DNA of 64,000 nt from assembly GCF_000550785.1 (NCBI RefSeq), contig NZ_CP004350.1, positions 1,654,009-1,718,008 on the forward strand. Reading direction: 5' to 3'. Each line of letters starts with the position of its first letter. The stretch's first letter is position 1. This DNA is from Corynebacterium casei LMG S-19264 (GTDB lineage Bacteria; Actinomycetota; Actinomycetes; Mycobacteriales; Mycobacteriaceae). Shown here one piece after another: positions 9,404 through 18,441 of the stretch. The notes under the pieces are model-generated. The model made no database searches. It was not told the DNA's origin and saw nothing but the letters and a program-made list of their open reading frames with translations. The position numbers and the translations under genes were made by a program.

Positions 9404-10642
9404 TTAGTACTCGTACTGATGTTGCTTACGGCGATTGCTCACCTTGCGGATGATGAAGCCAATGATGATCAAGAGGATCACAATGCCCAGGCCAATGACC
9501 CCGTTGGCCAACAGGTTTGAGCCTTCATCATCGCTGGAAGTGCTCGTAGCTGATGCATTTTGAGCTTCCTCACCAGCGCGCTGGTAGTTCGGGTCAGTCA
9601 GGCTGACAATGACTTCAATGCCAGTGCCATCGTTGCGCACTAGCTGCATGTAGAACGGATTATCTGGTGCTTGGCCTTCCGGATAGGTCAAGGTCAAGGT
9701 ACGGCTAGCCGCATCAATATCGCGCTTGATGTCTTGGATGATGTTGCCATCAGCATCGACGTAGCGCAGGGTGAACTGCTCCTGGTCCAAGTTGCCGAAC
9801 TGATTGTAAAAATCTAGCGCCTGGCGCAGACCCAACTGTGCAGTGATGGTGTTGCCCTCGATGGTGGACTCCAGATCGATGCGCTCAGCGGTAGATTCAT
9901 CTAGCTGTTCTGCCGCCTGACGCTCCGGCTTATCCCCTGGCACGGCTGGCAAGGACGCATTCTGGCTTCCGGAGACATCACCAGTGCCGGTGTTCTCATC
10001 GCCTGAGCCTCCTGCACCGTTAGCGCCCTGGCCACCGGCGCCAGCAGAACCGTCAGTGCTACCTCCGCCATCAGAACCAGGGGTCCTTCCGTTATCGGTA
10101 GCACCTGAGCCAGTCGCACCGCCTCCGGTACCGCCGCCGTTGCCATCGCTGCCAACTGGAGTATCGCCACCAGCAGTGCCACCACCGGAGGTGTTACCGC
10201 CGCTTGCGCCGCCTTCTGCTACCAAAGTGATGGTCGTGGACTGGCCTTGGGCAGTAACAGGGATAGAAATCTGGCCGCCCTCAGGCGGCGCGGTAATGGT
10301 CACGGTACTGCCGGAGGTGGAGACGGACCAGCCGTCGCCGGAATAGGACGCGTTTGCTGCCACGGGCAAACTAACCGTGGTGGTTTGTCCTGCTGGAACT
10401 GAAATCGGAGCAGAGATTGCCGCGCGTGCATCCTCTACTGACATACCTCCTGGCAATGCGTGTGCTGCCGGGGCGGCCGCAACAGCGCCAGCTGAAGCGC
10501 CGAGGCCCAGAATGCATGCAGCCGCGACTGATGCAGCAAATTGTCGGCTAGCAATAAAGCCAGCAAGTGGTGTCGCAGTAGTGCTAGTGACACTAGCACT
10601 AGCAAGACTGTGGCCAAGGGCATGGTTGCGTGAGGAATTCAC
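9404..10642 (-). CDS. Secreted Gly/Ser-rich protein with C-terminal membrane anchor
   Basis: An approximately 412-residue exported protein of unknown function. A signal-like segment (FAASVAAACILGLGASAGAV) is followed by a small beta-rich domain with the VTITAPPEGGQISIPV stretch. A long Gly/Ser/Thr/Asp low-complexity linker comes next, then a second globular region containing RIDLESTIEGNTITAQLGL. The tail holds one transmembrane helix (VIGLGIVILLIIIGFII) and a basic end (RKVSNRRKQHQYEY), so it should be anchored with most of the chain outside. The open frame extends to 10681. The GTG at 10642 (VNSSRNHALG) has AAAGGA 11 bases upstream and is the likelier start. It sits between xerD and parA in the same direction. 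Confidence 0.75.
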   Translation of the reverse strand: MNSSRNHALGHSLASASVTSTTATPLAGFIASRQFAASVAAACILGLGASAGAVAAAPAAHALPGGMSVEDARAAISAPISVPAGQTTTVSLPVAANASYSGDGWSVSTSGSTVTITAPPEGGQISIPVTAQGQSTTITLVAEGGASGGNTSGGGTAGGDTPVGSDGNGGGTGGGATGSGATDNGRTPGSDGGGSTDGSAGAGGQGANGAGGSGDENTGTGDVSGSQNASLPAVPGDKPERQAAEQLDESTAERIDLESTIEGNTITAQLGLRQALDFYNQFGNLDQEQFTLRYVDADGNIIQDIKRDIDAASRTLTLTYPEGQAPDNPFYMQLVRNDGTGIEVIVSLTDPNYQRAGEEAQNASATSTSSDDEGSNLLANGVIGLGIVILLIIIGFIIRKVSNRRKQHQYEY

Positions 10643-10834
10643 GTGAACAGTCGTCCTTTCATAAGACGTACAAGACATCATTCAACCCATATTCGGTGCT
10701 GTACTCACGCGATTCAAGACAATGAAACGCGCAAACTCAGCACACAAAGGATTGAAGAGAAATATTAGTGCACGCGGAATGCGCGCACAGGCACGAAAAT
10801 CACGGTACTGGAACTGGCATGCATATTTCCAGAT

Positions 10835-11842
10835 TTAAGCGCGAGGGTGAGCAACTCTCCAGACTTCTCGCAGGGAATCCGCAGTAACATGTGTGTAGAT
10901 CTGCGTGGTCGTTACTGAAGAGTGCCCCAATAACTCCTGCACAGTACGCACATCGGCGCCGCCCTGCAGCAAATGGGTAGCAAAAGAGTGCCTTAATGTG
11001 TGCGGGGACACTTTCTTGCCAACCTTGGCGCGCTCAACGGCTTGCTGGATGACAGCCCAAGCGCTTTGCCGTGACAGAGGCTTGCCCAACGTGTTGAGAA
11101 ACAGCGCATGTGTTTTGCCGCGGCTCATCTGCGGCCGCGAACGAACCAGGTAGTCCTCAATGGCTTTGCGTGCATGAGAACCCATCGGCACCAGGCGCTG
11201 CTTGGAACCTTTACCGGTCACGGTCAAAATATCTGGGCCATCAGCAACATCATCTACCACCAGATCAAGCAGCTCGGAGATACGCGCACCAGTGCCATAG
11301 AGCATTTCCAACAGCGCTTTATCCCGAATATCTACCGCCGTGGCATACTCCCCCGTCGGAACGGCATCAATGAGTGCCGTGACTTCTTCAACAGTTAACG
11401 TATCCGGTAGGTGCTTCGCCGGACTTGGTGGTGCGACATCGGCAGCGACATCAACATTGATGTCGCCCTCAGACAACGCAAACTTGTGAAGCCCGCGGGC
11501 AACGATAAGAGCACGGCTTGTCGATGCCCCCGATAGCGGCTTCTGTCCCTCCCACCCGCGGCGAAGGTCCGCGACATAAGCCTCAAGATGTTGCGTGGTT
11601 ACATCACGCAGAGACGTTACTCCTGCGGCAGCGAGCCAATGAACATAACGCTTCAGATCCCGGCGGTAATTGCTGACGGTATTGGGTGAAGATCCCTTTT
11701 CCACCGCGAGGTGGTCCAACCACCCTTGTGCGAGTGTTACCAGTTCCGGTGCAGGCTCAGTCCCGCCGGCGATGCCGGAGATTCCGGAGTTACCGGAATG
11801 CCCGGCGGCACCAGAAGCACCCGAGATAGTTGAAGAAGACAT
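10835..11842 (-). CDS. xerD: Tyrosine recombinase XerD
   Basis: XerD with XerC resolves chromosome dimers at dif. Motifs are the SAM-like N-terminal core ([20 protein letters not shown]), the catalytic Arg in [24 protein letters not shown] with the His-x-x-Arg pair, then [15 protein letters not shown] with the nucleophilic Tyr. The 335-residue call includes about 32 residues of Ser/Gly-rich N-terminal extension ([14 protein letters not shown]...) not usual for XerD, so a later start is possible. The ATG abuts the NUDIX stop codon without a gap, arguing for coupling. It is co-directional with parA and scpAB, a chromosome segregation neighbourhood. Confidence 0.93.
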   Translation of the reverse strand: MSSSTISGASGAAGHSGNSGISGIAGGTEPAPELVTLAQGWLDHLAVEKGSSPNTVSNYRRDLKRYVHWLAAAGVTSLRDVTTQHLEAYVADLRRGWEGQKPLSGASTSRALIVARGLHKFALSEGDINVDVAADVAPPSPAKHLPDTLTVEEVTALIDAVPTGEYATAVDIRDKALLEMLYGTGARISELLDLVVDDVADGPDILTVTGKGSKQRLVPMGSHARKAIEDYLVRSRPQMSRGKTHALFLNTLGKPLSRQSAWAVIQQAVERAKVGKKVSPHTLRHSFATHLLQGGADVRTVQELLGHSSVTTTQIYTHVTADSLREVWRVAHPRA

Positions 11843-12481
11843 CTATTGCTTCTTCAGGTCAGGACCCTGACGGCGCGAAGCAATCGAGGTTGGGCGCAGT
11901 TCAAAAGGCGCAGAAACCTCACGAGCTTGGCCGTTTCCACTAAGTACCTGCTTGGCGGCGAGAATTCCGGCCACGGCGATGGAGTTATTGATTTCACCGC
12001 TCAGGACTTTCGCTACTGCTTCATCCAAGTCCACCCAGGCGAAATCCATGTCTGCTTCTTCGTCGCCAAAAGCCTCGGGGCGTTCCACTGCTGTGAGGTC
12101 CTGTGCCAAAAAGACACGAGCTGATTCCTCGCAGAAACCAGGCGAAGTCACCAAGTCGGTCAAAACAGACCATTCGGCGGCCTCTAGTCCTGCTTCTTCT
12201 ACCAGTTCGCGTTGGGCACCAAGAATTTCGGACTCGCCCTGAACGTCCAAAAGCCCGGCGGGAATCTCCCACAAGCGGCGCTTGACGCTGTGTCGGTACT
12301 GATTGACCATCGCAATTTCGTTGTTCTCATTAACCGCAACGACAGCCACAGCACCCATGTGCTCAATTACTTCACGGAAAGCAACCTGATCATTGGGCAT
12401 GGCCAGCTTGTCCTGGCGCACCGCGACGATCGGGGCATCGAGCAAAAGCTCGGAGGACAGCACCTTAAAGTCATGTGCCAT
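11843..12481 (-). CDS. NUDIX hydrolase, ADP-ribose pyrophosphatase type
   Basis: A 212-residue hydrolase of nucleoside diphosphate-linked substrates, most like bacterial ADP-ribose pyrophosphatases. The Nudix box is visible as GESEILGAQRELVEEAGL, with the REUxEExGU metal-binding Glu residues. The start region has the NQYRHSVKRRLWEIPAGLL segment typical of ADPRase enzymes. It lies between steB (5 bases) and xerD (0 bases). ADP-ribose is the likely substrate by family; this is not proven by the sequence. Confidence 0.88.
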   Translation of the reverse strand: MAHDFKVLSSELLLDAPIVAVRQDKLAMPNDQVAFREVIEHMGAVAVVAVNENNEIAMVNQYRHSVKRRLWEIPAGLLDVQGESEILGAQRELVEEAGLEAAEWSVLTDLVTSPGFCEESARVFLAQDLTAVERPEAFGDEEADMDFAWVDLDEAVAKVLSGEINNSIAVAGILAAKQVLSGNGQAREVSAPFELRPTSIASRRQGPDLKKQ

Positions 12482-12486
12482 GAGTT

Positions 12487-13452
12487 CTACTCTCCTTCCG
12501 GAAGTGGAGGTGCGGCAGCGTCCGCGGATTCGCTAGCACCATAGGCACCAGATCCGTCGCCCAGTTGCTCAACTACCGCGAGCGCAACCGCTAGCTGCGC
12601 AAAGTCTCGATTAATGGAGTCCACAGTGGAGATGGCATCCGGGCTTGGACCCTCGCCACCGCCGGCCTCTGTACGCAACGTGTCAATGACCCCGCCTTCA
12701 CCAGCGGCCTGTAGCCTTCCGGCGAGCACGCCATAGGTGCCAGCTTCATTCAGAGAGTTTGCAAAGGCCACCAGGTTGTCGTGGTAGTACTCGTCGCCAC
12801 CACGGCCCATCACCACGACGACCGCTTGCGCAGGCAATATGGTGCCGTCTTCATAGTTCAAAAAGCCTGCCTCACGCAGTGCCTGCAACAGTGCGCCGCG
12901 GTCTTCAGAGGAAGCCATTGGCTCGGCTGATTCAGGGTCACGCAACAGCGCTGCGGCCAATGCTTGACCGGTGTGGCGGCCAGCGGAAAGATCTTGCTCA
13001 TCTAGCTCCGCACCGGCTGGCAGAACGTTTGCAACGATGGACTTAATCTTGTCCGCGCCCTCAGGGTGCAAAAACTCATTGGTCATGGTGATAGTGCCGG
13101 AATCAACCGCACCAGCGGAATTGAGCATGTTACGAACACCTGCCACATCGCCTTCAGCGGCATCACCCGTGGCAATGATTGAAACATCACGGCCTTCCAA
13201 TGAGCCGGCCAAGGCGTCCGCGGACAAACCACTGATGAGAGAATCAGCGGAATCAGACTGCGCCTGGATTTCCTTGTTTTCCTGCAACAGCGCACGGTGT
13301 TCTTCACGGATTGGATCATCACTGGCAACGGCTGCCGATGTCCCCTCCATATTCGGCGCAAGCACCATTGTTCCAGCGGCAACGCCCAAGGCGACGCCAA
13401 AACCAAGGCCAGCGATTACAAGCGCACTACGAGAAGATTTTTGGACAGCCAT
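12487..13452 (-). CDS. steB: SteB, MctB-family membrane protein
   Basis: A 321-residue protein of the actinobacterial copper transporter/MctB (Rv1698-like) family. One N-terminal transmembrane helix (ALVIAGLGFGVALGVAAGTM) is followed by a coiled-coil-like stretch (about 45-70) and an extracytoplasmic domain. In C. glutamicum the homologue next to SteA was named SteB and works in the cell separation pathway that controls septal peptidoglycan hydrolysis. The adjacency to steA (3 bases) supports that role here over copper transport. The tail is Ala/Ser-rich. The family label 'copper transporter' is probably misleading. Confidence 0.82.
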   Translation of the reverse strand: MAVQKSSRSALVIAGLGFGVALGVAAGTMVLAPNMEGTSAAVASDDPIREEHRALLQENKEIQAQSDSADSLISGLSADALAGSLEGRDVSIIATGDAAEGDVAGVRNMLNSAGAVDSGTITMTNEFLHPEGADKIKSIVANVLPAGAELDEQDLSAGRHTGQALAAALLRDPESAEPMASSEDRGALLQALREAGFLNYEDGTILPAQAVVVVMGRGGDEYYHDNLVAFANSLNEAGTYGVLAGRLQAAGEGGVIDTLRTEAGGGEGPSPDAISTVDSINRDFAQLAVALAVVEQLGDGSGAYGASESADAAAPPLPEGE

Positions 13453-13455
13453 GGT

Positions 13456-14637
13456 TTAAAACCACCCCTGGAACGTCAACGCGATGTTGTTCCACGTATC
13501 GATGAGGTTATTAGCAAAAGTGCCATCCCCGCCGAGTCCAACAACTAGAACAATTACGGCCAGCGCAACCAGCACGCCCAGCACCGCCCACAGCCAGGCC
13601 ATGGAACCGCCGGTTCGCACCGTGTACAGGTTGATAATTGCTGAGGAGTCCACCAGACGGTTTCCTGCCTTCAACCGCGTGAGCATCGCAGCTGGAGTTG
13701 CGTGGTCTTTGGCCGCAAAAATATCGTCCAAGTCCAGAGAATCACCGACCTGCACGATGAGCTCTGCTTCGTGGAAGTCTGCCAGCAGCAGCGCCAGATC
13801 AGTTGCACTGTCAGTTGCTGCGGGGAAGGTCATTGCACCGATGCCTAAGTCCTGGATGCGCTCAAGACCTTCCGCGGTGCCGTCCGGATCTGCTGGGAGA
13901 ACAACCCGCGCGCCACTGCGCAAAGATTCGGTCGCGATGTTCCTTGGATTGCCAACGATCAAATCGGGCGTATATCCCTGCGCGATCAAAGAATCAGCGC
14001 CGGCATCTACGCCGACGAGGATGGGTTCATACTCGCGGATGAAGTTGCGCAGTCCCTTGATGTGATTGCGGTGGTCTTCACTCGGGGAAATAATGACGAC
14101 CTTGCGGTCTTTCATCTCTGAGCCGGCCTCAGGGATCCCCAGGCCATCGATAAGCAAAGGCCCCTCCGAGTGAATGAACTCAATGGAGTTACCAAAGTAG
14201 GCTTCCATGCGTTCAACCAGACTACGTCGCGCTTCAGAGAAATCCTTCTCCGCCTTGGTGCGTTCAACACTGGTGCCTTCACCGATGACCTTGTCGCCGG
14301 CGTAGATGGTGCCTTCGTCCGTGATGCGGGCTTTCTTGCCGTCCTTAAAACCAGCGATGAAATCAGTGCCAACATTTTCCAGCAACAGCACTTCAGCGTC
14401 CAGCAACATGTGCGGGCCATAATTAGGGATTGCCCCGGTGGAAAACTCGGCCACGTTAACTACAGCGGCTGGTTGAACATCGATGAGCGCCTGGGCCTCT
14501 TGGCGTGAAATATTCGCAGCATTAATAACGGCGATATCGCCGGCGCGGAACTTTTTCATACCATTTCCACCAGGCGTGCAATCGCGCAAAGCGCCATGCA
14601 GACCAGGCAATTCTTCAGTTCGGGAAAACAGGCTCAT
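13456..14637 (-). CDS. steA: SteA, cytokinetic ring / cell-separation protein
   Basis: A 393-residue protein with a large cytosolic part and a C-terminal transmembrane helix (AWLWAVLGVLVALAVIVLVV). The middle contains a thiamin-pyrophosphokinase-like fold segment (VGVDAGADSLIAQGYTPDLIVG), the reason such genes are sometimes mislabelled. Work in C. glutamicum showed SteA with SteB at the division site acting in cell separation. It overlaps no neighbour, with recN 50 bases upstream and steB 3 bases downstream. Confidence 0.85.
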   Translation of the reverse strand: MSLFSRTEELPGLHGALRDCTPGGNGMKKFRAGDIAVINAANISRQEAQALIDVQPAAVVNVAEFSTGAIPNYGPHMLLDAEVLLLENVGTDFIAGFKDGKKARITDEGTIYAGDKVIGEGTSVERTKAEKDFSEARRSLVERMEAYFGNSIEFIHSEGPLLIDGLGIPEAGSEMKDRKVVIISPSEDHRNHIKGLRNFIREYEPILVGVDAGADSLIAQGYTPDLIVGNPRNIATESLRSGARVVLPADPDGTAEGLERIQDLGIGAMTFPAATDSATDLALLLADFHEAELIVQVGDSLDLDDIFAAKDHATPAAMLTRLKAGNRLVDSSAIINLYTVRTGGSMAWLWAVLGVLVALAVIVLVVGLGGDGTFANNLIDTWNNIALTFQGWF

Positions 14638-14687
14638 GCCGGATATTGTTCCTTGTGGGAGCCTAAAAGTGTGGAAGGCGCGCGGTG

Positions 14688-16406
14688 TTAAACTCTGAAA
14701 CCTTCAACTTCATCTTGAGCCTTCGATAGTAGCTCCGCGGCGTGTGCACGACCCGTTGCGGTGTCATCCAAACCAGCCAACATGCGGGCCAATTCTTCGA
14801 CTCGTTCTTGCCTACTCAACGTCACGACACCGGAAGTCACTGACTTATCGGTGACATCCTTCGCCACATGCAGGTGTGTGTCCGCATACGCAGCAACCTG
14901 TGGCAGGTGGGTGACCACAAGAACCTGATTGGCTTGGGCTAGCCGCGCTAGACGGCGCCCAATCTCCACTGCGGCGCGGCCGCCAACGCCAGCATCCACC
15001 TCATCAAAAACCAACGTGGTGCCAGCGGTACCCGCTGACAAAATAACTTCTAGTGCCAACATCACGCGGGAAAGCTCACCGCCAGATGCCGCGACCGACA
15101 ATGGCTTTGGTGTTGCGGCGTCATTGGCCGCCAATAGCAGCTCCACCTCATCAGCGCCAGCACGCGAATACTTAGCCTGGCGGACATCCACCTCTAAACG
15201 CGCCTTCGGCATAGCCAAACCATGAATTTCCTCGGAGACGGCCTTGGCCAGCTTCTTCGCAGCCTTGGTACGCGCTGCCGTGAGCTTTTCAGCCCGCGCC
15301 ACCATCTCAGTTTGCGCCTCAGCGACCTCAGCCTGCAGCTTCTCTAATGCCTCAGTGGAAGTATCCATCGAGGCCAACTTGGTTTCAGCTTCCTGCTTCC
15401 ACGCCAATACACCATCAATATCACCAGCGTACTTGCGGGTCAGCCCACGCAGCTCCTGTTGGCGCTGCAAGCTCTTTTCCAACAGCTCCGGGTCCGCAGG
15501 TAAATCCGAGAGGAACTGACCAAGTTCTCCCGCGATACCCGCCAGTTGTGAGGTCATCTCCCCTAACTGCTGGCTGAGTTCTTCCAGCTGCTTATCATCC
15601 ACCGCATGGACAGCTGCATGAGCCTCACCAAGAAGTGTTGAGGCTGGTTTTTCCTCACCAAAGTCTCCCTCCACACCATCAATAGCAACCAGGGCTGTCT
15701 GCGCTGCCTCACGGAGACCATCAACGTCCTGCAAGCGCTTGATAAGGGTAATCAGTTCTTCATCTTCACCTGGCTGTGGGTCAATCTCAGAAATCTCATT
15801 AACCGCGAACTGCAGGCGATCAACTTCCTGCGCCATCTCTCTGCGGGATTCGGTGCGGCGTTTGAGATCTTTGGCCTGTGTGCGCCAATGCACGAAGCTC
15901 TCGCGGTATTTGTCCAATAAAGGCGCAATGTCGCTTGAGGAACGATCCAGCGCCGCCAACTGTTGGTCTGGTGCCAAAAGACGAAGCTGATCATTTTGTC
16001 CATGCACCGTAAGCAATGCACGTGAAAACTCACCCAGCGTTGCTGCAGGAACGCTGCGCCCGCCAAGATGCGCTTTGGAACGCCCAGTAGACATCACGGT
16101 GCGTGATGCGATGTACTCGCCATTTTCATCCGCTGAACCGCCAGCAGTATCAACAATTTCTGCCACACTCGAAGCATCTTCTTTGGTGAGCTCTTCAGTG
16201 ATGAAGGTTCCTTCAACCACTGCTTTGCTTGCTCCCGCGCGGACTCGCGATGCATCGGCACGCCCGCCAGCTAGCAGGCGCAGGCCGGTGACGACCATGG
16301 TTTTACCGGCACCGGTCTCACCGGTCAGAACTGTTAATCCGGACGAAAGCTCGGCTGATGCTGAGGAGATTACGCCAAGATCAGAAATGGTGATATCTGC
16401 TAACAC
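14688..16406 (-). CDS. recN: DNA repair protein RecN
   Basis: An SMC-like ATPase that acts early in double-strand break repair. The 572-residue protein has an N-terminal Walker A (TGETGAGKTMVVTGL), two coiled-coil arms flanking the middle, and the ABC signature AASGGELSRVMLALEVIL. Walker B is LVFDEVDAGVGG and the His switch lies in VVTHLPQVAAYAD. The GTG start has a strong GGAGG site 8 bases upstream. It lies between ppnK and steA as in other actinobacteria. A LexA site was not obvious upstream. Confidence 0.96.
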   Translation of the reverse strand: MLADITISDLGVISSASAELSSGLTVLTGETGAGKTMVVTGLRLLAGGRADASRVRAGASKAVVEGTFITEELTKEDASSVAEIVDTAGGSADENGEYIASRTVMSTGRSKAHLGGRSVPAATLGEFSRALLTVHGQNDQLRLLAPDQQLAALDRSSSDIAPLLDKYRESFVHWRTQAKDLKRRTESRREMAQEVDRLQFAVNEISEIDPQPGEDEELITLIKRLQDVDGLREAAQTALVAIDGVEGDFGEEKPASTLLGEAHAAVHAVDDKQLEELSQQLGEMTSQLAGIAGELGQFLSDLPADPELLEKSLQRQQELRGLTRKYAGDIDGVLAWKQEAETKLASMDTSTEALEKLQAEVAEAQTEMVARAEKLTAARTKAAKKLAKAVSEEIHGLAMPKARLEVDVRQAKYSRAGADEVELLLAANDAATPKPLSVAASGGELSRVMLALEVILSAGTAGTTLVFDEVDAGVGGRAAVEIGRRLARLAQANQVLVVTHLPQVAAYADTHLHVAKDVTDKSVTSGVVTLSRQERVEELARMLAGLDDTATGRAHAAELLSKAQDEVEGFRV

Positions 16407-16473
16407 GGCGAGTACCTCCTCCTAAGCTTTTAGAACACATTAACGAAAAGCTACCACAGCAATAATAAAGAAA

Positions 16474-16521
16474 CGCGGCTACGTGGCGGCGATTAACCCA
16501 ATTCCTACCCCGAAAGCCGCG
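16474..16521 (-). terminator. Terminator after ppnK
   Basis: Arms CGCGGCT and AGCCGCG frame a long loop; on the minus strand the second arm runs into a T-rich stretch (TTTCTTTATTATT). It separates ppnK from recN. Confidence 0.6.
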
Positions 16522-16526
16522 AAATT

Positions 16527-17462
16527 CTATCGCTGCGGACCGCGCCAACCTTGAATTGGCAGATGCAGCTTGGTCACCAAACGGTCCGTAAACGGCTCTT
16601 CATCCAAACGTACCCAACGCACTGGCGTTGTGCCGCGAGTTACTTCAATACGCGAACCAGGAGGCATGTTGATTTCTCGGAATCCATCCAAGATCACGAT
16701 CGCTGGTGAGGTTACGGATGCTGATTCCACTGCCACCGAAGAATCCGGCGATACAACCAAAGGCTTGGTAAACAGCGCATGAGCATTGTTCGGCACAACC
16801 AAGATGGCATCCAACTCAGGCCACAAGATTGGACCGCCCGCGGAGAACGCGTAGGCCGTTGAACCAGTCGGTGTGGAAACCAAAACGCCGTCACAGCCAA
16901 AGGCCATCACCGGGCGCTCATCAACTTCCAAGATGGCATCTAAAACACCGGACCGGTCCAGGTTTTCAACACTGGCTTCATTAAGCGCCCAGTTGGAGCC
17001 AATGACTTCACCCTGCTCATCAAAGACCGTGCAGTCGATGGTCATACGGTCTTCGACCCGGTAGTCGCGATCAATTACTCGCTGGATAGCCCCTTCGAGG
17101 GACTCGCGCTCACCTTCTGCCAAGAAGCCCACGTGGCCCAAGTTGATGCCCAGCACGGGCGCACCAACTTTGCGTGCAAGGTCAGCAGCGCGCAGGAATG
17201 TACCATCACCGCCAAGCACCAGCACAAGCTCACAGCCCTCAGCGGCTTTGAGGTCATGCGCCATGTACGGGAAAGTAGAAAGAATCGACGGCGCCTCGAT
17301 AGGCTCACGCGCTACAACGCGCAGTTCAATGCCGGCTTCAACAAGCAGTTTCGCAGCGCGTTCCGCGTCACGAATGTTGCTGGCTCGCCCAGTGTGCGGC
17401 ACCAAAAGTATGCGGCGCGGCGAGGCATTCTCCACCTGCGCGCTGTGTGCTGGTTCGCTCAC
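16527..17462 (-). CDS. ppnK: NAD kinase
   Basis: Phosphorylates NAD to NADP. The 311-residue protein carries the GGDGT motif (LVLGGDGTFLRAADLARK), the NEASVEN segment for the NAD ribose and the Gly-rich SDR-like loop SAYAFSAGGPI-type segment (GSTAYAFSAGGPILWP). The start is GTG and overlaps the tlyA stop by four bases (GTGA), so the pair is coupled. The tlyA-ppnK-recN order is conserved across actinobacteria. Confidence 0.95.
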   Translation of the reverse strand: MSEPAHSAQVENASPRRILLVPHTGRASNIRDAERAAKLLVEAGIELRVVAREPIEAPSILSTFPYMAHDLKAAEGCELVLVLGGDGTFLRAADLARKVGAPVLGINLGHVGFLAEGERESLEGAIQRVIDRDYRVEDRMTIDCTVFDEQGEVIGSNWALNEASVENLDRSGVLDAILEVDERPVMAFGCDGVLVSTPTGSTAYAFSAGGPILWPELDAILVVPNNAHALFTKPLVVSPDSSVAVESASVTSPAIVILDGFREINMPPGSRIEVTRGTTPVRWVRLDEEPFTDRLVTKLHLPIQGWRGPQR

Positions 17463-18274
17463 TGAGGACCATCCTTTACTGCAGTTTCGATCATCTTCAG
17501 CAAGTCTTCGTCTGAAGGATGCGAAGCACCGCCGTCATTGATAAGCATTAGAAAGTATTCTACGTTGCCGCTTGGGCCAGGCAGCGGCGAGGCCACCACA
17601 CCGTGGCAGCTCAAACCCAAGGTCTTCGCGAATACCGCGACCTCGTGGGTGACTTCAATGCGTAGCTCTGGCGAACGTACTACGCCGGACGTGCCAACGC
17701 GGTCTTTGCCCACCTCAAATTGCGGCTTGACCATGGGCAACATGATCGCGCCCGGGGCCATAACCTGCGCCATCGCAGGAAGCGTTAGCTTCAGGGAGAT
17801 AAAAGACAGGTCCCCAACCATGACATCGCATGAACCATCGGTGTGCTCAAGCGTGAGGTAGCGAATGTTTGTCCGGTCTAAGACCTTGACGCGGTCGTCG
17901 TTTTGCAGTCGCCACAACAATTGCCCGTAGCCGACATCAACCGCATAGACTGCCGATGCTCCGTCACGCAGGCAGACATCGGTAAAGCCGCCTGTCGATG
18001 CCCCAGCATCGAGCACCTTCTTGCCCTCAAGTTCGACATCGAAAGCTTTTAGGGCGCCAAGCAGCTTATGCGCACCGCGTGATGCCCAATTATTATCATC
18101 GCCGCCCTCAATACGGATTGAGACTTCTGGATCCACGACTGTCGCTGGCTTCGATGCTTTGAAACCGCCAACGAACACGCGACCATCTTTGATCAGTTCA
18201 ACAGCATGTTCGCGTGAGCGCGCAATCTTGCGGCGCACAAGCTCGGCATCAAGACGACGTCGTTGTGGGGCCAT
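17459..18274 (-). CDS. tlyA: TlyA family rRNA 2'-O-methyltransferase
   Basis: A 271-residue protein with an N-terminal S4 RNA-binding domain (RRRLDAELVRRKIARSREHA) and an FtsJ-like SAM methyltransferase domain (VLDAGASTGGFTDVCLRDGA, then VGDLSFISLKLTLP). TlyA of mycobacteria methylates 16S and 23S rRNA and is needed for capreomycin sensitivity; the old name 'hemolysin A' is not a good guide. Corynebacterial members have not all been tested. It overlaps the 55-residue ORF upstream by one base and ppnK by four. Confidence 0.92.
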   Translation of the reverse strand: MAPQRRRLDAELVRRKIARSREHAVELIKDGRVFVGGFKASKPATVVDPEVSIRIEGGDDNNWASRGAHKLLGALKAFDVELEGKKVLDAGASTGGFTDVCLRDGASAVYAVDVGYGQLLWRLQNDDRVKVLDRTNIRYLTLEHTDGSCDVMVGDLSFISLKLTLPAMAQVMAPGAIMLPMVKPQFEVGKDRVGTSGVVRSPELRIEVTHEVAVFAKTLGLSCHGVVASPLPGPSGNVEYFLMLINDGGASHPSDEDLLKMIETAVKDGPQ

Positions 18275-18441
18275 TAGTTCTCCTGTAGCGCTGCGCGAAG
18301 CAGCTCATGAGCCTGGTTGAGGTGCTCGGCCTGGGCCGAAAGATCTTCGGCTGGCTCAGCAAGTATTTCTTCGATGGACTGATTAAGCTCTTCGGGTGTC
18401 ACCGCGAGCTGGCGCGGATCCCTGGGAACTGGATGAGTCAT
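18274..18441 (-). CDS. Small conserved-context protein, 55 residues
   Basis: A short gene placed exactly between the HAD phosphatase and tlyA: its ATG overlaps the HAD stop by one base (TAATG) and its own stop overlaps the tlyA ATG by one base (TAATG). The translation begins MTHPVPRDPRQLAVTPEELN and continues with acidic, amphipathic helix-like sequence (EEILAEPAEDLSAQAEHL, then NQAHELLRAALQEN). There is no Cys and no membrane segment. Heptad-like Leu/Ala spacing suggests a helical hairpin or coiled coil. Its position indicates coupled translation; function is unknown to me. Confidence 0.8.
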   Translation of the reverse strand: MTHPVPRDPRQLAVTPEELNQSIEEILAEPAEDLSAQAEHLNQAHELLRAALQEN

